The notes beneath the pieces are model-generated. The model made no database searches, was not told the DNA's origin, and saw only the letters and a program-made list of their open reading frames with translations. From NCBI GenBank assembly GCA_025352375.1, contig JANXTL010000261.1, positions 1 to 46,704 of the forward strand: a stretch of 46,704 bases of DNA, given 5' to 3'. This DNA comes from Acetobacteraceae bacterium (GTDB lineage Bacteria > Pseudomonadota > Alphaproteobacteria > Acetobacterales > Acetobacteraceae). The position numbers and the translations under genes were made by a program. Positions within the stretch are counted from its first letter, which is position 1. Every line of letters starts with the position of its first letter. This document shows, in pieces, positions 43,554 through 46,704 of this stretch.

Positions 43554-45212
43554 TCAGCTATGCCACTTGAACTCCTGCGCCTTACGCTGCGAGCCCAGGC
43601 TGAGCTTCACATTGACCAACGCCGGGCCGTCGAACCGCATCGCCTCATCCAGCGCGGCGCGGAGGTCCTTCGGATCCTCGACATACGAACCATGGCCGCC
43701 GAAGGCCTGCATCATCAGGTCGTAACGAGCGCCCCAGATCAGCGAATTCGGCCGCATGTTGAGCATCGGGTTGTCCGGGATTTCCTCCATGCCCGGCCCG
43801 ATGCCGCCGTTGTTGAACACGACGATCTTTGCCGGCAGGCCGTAGCGGCACAGAGTCTCCATCTCCATGCCGGAGAACCCTATGGCCGAGTCGCCGGATA
43901 CATGGACGATTGGCTTGTCGGGGTGAGCCACGCAGGCGGCAACCACGAATCCCAGGCCGACGCCCATCGTGCCGTACGTGCCCGCATCCAACCGTGAGCG
44001 CGGGTTGAAATTCGGCAGCTGGGTGCGGCCGATATCCATCGTGCTCGCACCTTCGGAGCATATGATGGCGTTCTTCGGCACCCAGGCCGCGACGTCGCGC
44101 AACAACCGGTAGTAACCGCCCGGGGCCGCATCATCGGCGATTTGCGGGGCGATCAGCGCCGCGTTCTCGGATGACTTCTTGGCAATGGCGGCGTGCCAGG
44201 GGGTTTCCTTCGGGTAGAACCACTGGCGGCCTTCGAGCGCCTTGTTCAACTGCCCGACAATCGCTTTGCCGTCGCCGACCAGCGCGACCTCGGCCGGCTT
44301 GTTCTGGTGCATTGCTTCCGGCGAGATGTCGAGCTGCACGACCCGCACGTCCTTGTTGTAACGCGGCGGCAGGCCGAAATGCATGATCCAGTTGAAGCGT
44401 GCGCCCATCAGGAAGATGACGTCCGCTTGTTGCAGCGCCAGGCTGCGGGCCGCACCGACCGACAGCGGGTGGTCGTCGGGCATCACGCCCTTGCCCATCG
44501 GAGAGGCGAGGAATGGCAGCTGCGTGCGCTCGATGAACGCGCGGACTTCGCCCTCGGCGCGGGACGACGCCATGCCCTTGCCGATGATGACCAGCGGGCG
44601 TTGTGCCGATTGCAGCACGTCCAGCGCCTGTTCGATATATTCCGGCATCGTCTGCGTGCGCGGCGGTTCGGGGCAGCGGGCGGTCTCGATCACGTCGTTT
44701 GTGTCGCAGGAGCCGAGGATGATGTCATCGGGAATATCGAGATAGGTAGAGCCAGGGCGGCCGTAGATCGATTGCCGGACCGCCATTTCCACGTAGAATG
44801 GTATGCGGTGCACGTGCTCGATCGCGTGGGCCCATTTGCTGACGGGGGTCGCGCACATCACCTGACGCTCCTCCTGGAAGGAGCCCATGCCGTTGCGGTA
44901 GGTTTCGGACGCGCCGCCGATGAGCAGCATCGGCCAGCAGTTCTGCTGCGCGTTCGCCAGACCCGCGAGGCCATGGATCACGCCGGGGCCGGTCACCACG
45001 ATGCAGGAGCCGGGGCGGCCGGTCATGTAGCCGATGGCGCCGGCGGCGTAGGACGCGGCTTGCTCATTGCGCATGCCGATGTAGGGGAGTCCGACCCTTT
45101 GCGCGGCCTCGGCCAAGGGGCCGACCGGGAATCCGACCACCCCGAACATGAATTCAACGCCTTGCTCCTTGAGGCTTTTTGCCAAAAGGTCGGCACCTTT
45201 GATGTCTGCCAT
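43554..45212 (-). CDS. 2-hydroxyacyl-CoA lyase / oxalyl-CoA decarboxylase-like ThDP enzyme
   Basis: The 552-residue ThDP enzyme is closest by eye to 2-hydroxyacyl-CoA lyase (HACL1 type), which cleaves 2-hydroxyacyl-CoA to formyl-CoA and an aldehyde. Catalytic E50 lies in YIGMRNEQAASYAA. ThDP and Mg are bound by GDSAIGFSG to NNGG. The stretches HFGLPPRYNKDV, EGASTMDIGRT and the terminal RKAQEF are shared with HACL1 more than with oxalyl-CoA decarboxylase. The C-terminal tail that closes over the active site is present but short. The ATG was chosen because AGGAGG lies 5 bases upstream; the frame is open 14 codons earlier. It lies downstream of a CoA-transferase pair. Confidence 0.8.
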   Translation of the reverse strand: MADIKGADLLAKSLKEQGVEFMFGVVGFPVGPLAEAAQRVGLPYIGMRNEQAASYAAGAIGYMTGRPGSCIVVTGPGVIHGLAGLANAQQNCWPMLLIGGASETYRNGMGSFQEERQVMCATPVSKWAHAIEHVHRIPFYVEMAVRQSIYGRPGSTYLDIPDDIILGSCDTNDVIETARCPEPPRTQTMPEYIEQALDVLQSAQRPLVIIGKGMASSRAEGEVRAFIERTQLPFLASPMGKGVMPDDHPLSVGAARSLALQQADVIFLMGARFNWIMHFGLPPRYNKDVRVVQLDISPEAMHQNKPAEVALVGDGKAIVGQLNKALEGRQWFYPKETPWHAAIAKKSSENAALIAPQIADDAAPGGYYRLLRDVAAWVPKNAIICSEGASTMDIGRTQLPNFNPRSRLDAGTYGTMGVGLGFVVAACVAHPDKPIVHVSGDSAIGFSGMEMETLCRYGLPAKIVVFNNGGIGPGMEEIPDNPMLNMRPNSLIWGARYDLMMQAFGGHGSYVEDPKDLRAALDEAMRFDGPALVNVKLSLGSQRKAQEFKWHS

Positions 45213-45217
45213 TATTT

Positions 45218-45223
45218 CCTCCT
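45218..45223 (-). promoter_or_regulatory. Ribosome binding site of the ThDP enzyme gene
   Basis: AGGAGG on the minus strand, 5 bases before the ATG. It settles the start against an upstream in-frame codon. Confidence 0.8.
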
Positions 45224-45428
45224 GTTTTTCCCCGGTCGCGAGCGTCCGGGGCATGATTACCGAAACAGGGGAAGCTTACGCGTTTGTGGCTTGAGGGCAA
45301 ATGGATGCTTACCCGGCGCTGGCGGCGCTGGGCGTATCGGTTCAGGCTGATGCAACTTGAGCAAATTCATCCGCCCAGCCAGTCGACGCCCGGAGCGTCT
45401 CCGGATCGCTGTTGGGGGCGCTAACGGC

Positions 45429-46091
45429 TCACGCAGGGACCTTCAACCCCTCGGCCACCGTGAACGGCGCCTCGGTCTTCGATTGGATTTCTTCCAGCGT
45501 CACGTCCGGCGCTATATCCACCAGCCGCAGCCCGCCGTCCTTGCCCTTCGCTGCCACTTCGAACACACCGAGTTCGGTGATCACCAAATCGATCACGCCG
45601 GCCCCGGTCAGCGGCAGGTTGCACCGCTTCATCAGCTTGGGTTTGCCGCCGGCGGTATGCTCCATGAGCACGACCACGCGGCGTACCCCGGCTACGAGGT
45701 CCATCGCGCCGCCCATGCCTTTGACCATCTTGCCGGGGATCATCCAGTTCGCGAGGTCGCCATTCTCCGCCACCTGCAAGGCGCCGAGGATGGAGATATC
45801 GATATGCCCGCCGCGCACCATCGCGAAGCTGGCGGCACTGTCGAAGTAGCTGGTGGTCGGCAGTTCCGTGACGGTCTGCTTGCCGGCGTTGATCAGATCG
45901 GCGTCTTCTTCGCCTTCGAACGGGAAAGGCCCCATGCCGAGCATGCCGTTTTCAGAGTGCAATTGAATGGACATGCCGTCCGGGATGTGGTTCGCCACGA
46001 GGGTGGGAATACCGATTCCTAAATTAACGTAGAAGCCGTCTTGCAGCTCGCGGGCGGCGCGGGCCGCCATTTGATCGCGGGTCCAGGGCAT
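45429..46091 (-). CDS. 3-oxoacid CoA-transferase subunit B
   Basis: The 220-residue product is the B subunit of a family I CoA-transferase (succinyl-CoA:3-ketoacid CoA-transferase type). The catalytic glutamate is E47 in [11 protein letters not shown]. Further marks are [23 protein letters not shown]-like [37 protein letters not shown] and GKPKLMKRC. The ATG has GAGGAG upstream, and the frame continues 20 codons further without a better start. It lies 13 bases after the A subunit. Together they transfer CoA from succinyl-CoA (likely) to acetoacetate or a related acid. Confidence 0.93.
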   Translation of the reverse strand: MPWTRDQMAARAARELQDGFYVNLGIGIPTLVANHIPDGMSIQLHSENGMLGMGPFPFEGEEDADLINAGKQTVTELPTTSYFDSAASFAMVRGGHIDISILGALQVAENGDLANWMIPGKMVKGMGGAMDLVAGVRRVVVLMEHTAGGKPKLMKRCNLPLTGAGVIDLVITELGVFEVAAKGKDGGLRLVDIAPDVTLEEIQSKTEAPFTVAEGLKVPA

Positions 46092-46104
46092 TGCTGTTTT
46101 CTCC

Positions 46105-46704
46105 TCAGGCGGCGCGCTTGCGCACGGTGCGCTGTTCGATTCTTTTTTCAACCGACGTCAGCGGAACGATGCGGTTGACGAAAATGCCGGCGGTGACGAT
46201 GTGGTCGGGGTCCATCGAACCGGGCTCGACCAGGTGTTCGACCTGGGCGATCACCGTCTTGCCCGCGGTGGCCATCATCGGGTTGAAATTGCGGGCGGTC
46301 TTTCGGTAAATCAGGTTACCCTCGGGGTCGGCCTTCCAGGCGTGGATAATGGCTAGATCCGCGGTCAGGCCGCGCTCCATGATGTATTCCCGGCCGTCGA
46401 AGATCTGGCTTGGCTTGCCCTTGGCGATCTCGGTGCCAGCGCCGGTCGCGGTGAAGAACGCCGGAATGCCCGCCCCGCCAGCGCGGATTCGTTCTGCTAG
46501 CGTGCCCTGTGGGTTGAACTCGATCTCCAACTCGCCGGCCAAGTACTGCTTGGCGAAAGTGGCGTTTTCGCCGACATATGAGGAAATCATCTTCCGCACC
46601 TGACGGGTTTGCAGCAGCAGGCCCAGGCCAACATCGTCGATGCCGGCGTTGTTGGAGATAATGGTCAAACCCTTCACCCCGCTGTCGCGGATCGCCTCGA
46701 TCAG
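46105..46704 (-). CDS. 3-oxoacid CoA-transferase subunit A (partial, N-terminus outside window)
   Basis: The 199 visible residues continue without a stop to the window edge, where the codons read [14 protein letters not shown]. The first 30 to 40 residues are therefore missing. Family marks are [68 protein letters not shown] and [15 protein letters not shown]. The end is Arg/Lys-rich. It precedes subunit B in the same leftward unit. Confidence 0.93.
   Translation of the reverse strand: MIEAIRDSGVKGLTIISNNAGIDDVGLGLLLQTRQVRKMISSYVGENATFAKQYLAGELEIEFNPQGTLAERIRAGGAGIPAFFTATGAGTEIAKGKPSQIFDGREYIMERGLTADLAIIHAWKADPEGNLIYRKTARNFNPMMATAGKTVIAQVEHLVEPGSMDPDHIVTAGIFVNRIVPLTSVEKRIEQRTVRKRAA

Overview
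The window is GC-rich, tightly packed bacterial DNA and most likely comes from an alphaproteobacterium of the Rhodospirillales/Acetobacteraceae type. This rests on gene content: an HpnL-like hopanoid membrane protein, the cysE-iscR-cysteine desulfurase-ferredoxin-mnmA block, the layout of the elongator tRNA-Met, and a 2-hydroxyacyl-CoA lyase-like enzyme. Species cannot be read from the sequence alone.

Region 1 (1-4301) holds housekeeping genes: the 3' end of a class I fumarase, an HpnL-like membrane protein overlapping tyrS by 4 bases, anmK (muropeptide recycling), a bidirectional terminator and an alpha/beta hydrolase. Region 2 (4724-9641) is a sulfur and Fe-S operon: serine acetyltransferase, an IscR-type regulator, two consecutive cysteine desulfurases, a [2Fe-2S] ferredoxin and the tRNA thiolase MnmA. 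Two small genes (one DUF2335) and a tRNA-Met(CAT) follow.

Region 3 (10824-43443) is a complete type VI secretion system (T6SS) locus. All thirteen core parts are present: tssA, B, C, D (hcp), E, F, G, H (clpV), I (vgrG), J, K, L, M. A PAAR tip gene is also there. So are the accessory genes of threonine-phosphorylation control: a PpkA-like kinase, a PppA-like phosphatase, the FHA protein TagH, and TagF. TagJ/ImpE and a second, divergent TssC are present as well. The transcription units are: (a) leftward, an 86-residue orphan, PAAR, and a Trm112-like/SAM methyltransferase; (b) rightward, vgrG, a DUF6931-like gene, tagH, tssJ, tssK, tssL, tssM, tagF, pppA, ending in a strong terminator; (c) leftward, clpV and hcp; (d) rightward, tssA, tssB, tssC, a second tssC, tagJ, tssE, tssF, tssG and a second methyltransferase; (e) rightward, an OmpA-like protein and a membrane-anchored HExxH protein behind their own promoter; (f) leftward, the kinase.

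Region 4 (43554-46704) is leftward metabolism: a 3-oxoacid CoA-transferase pair (A subunit cut by the window edge) and a ThDP-dependent 2-hydroxyacyl-CoA lyase/oxalyl-CoA decarboxylase-like enzyme.

The least explained material lies inside the T6SS locus. It comprises two different methyltransferases tied to T6SS genes, an uncharacterised inner-membrane HExxH protein beside an OmpA-like protein and the kinase, a duplicated sheath gene, an 86-residue orphan, and a 20-bp near-perfect dyad in front of tagH. No recognisable toxin/immunity pair is present. No CRISPR array, insertion sequence or prophage was seen.
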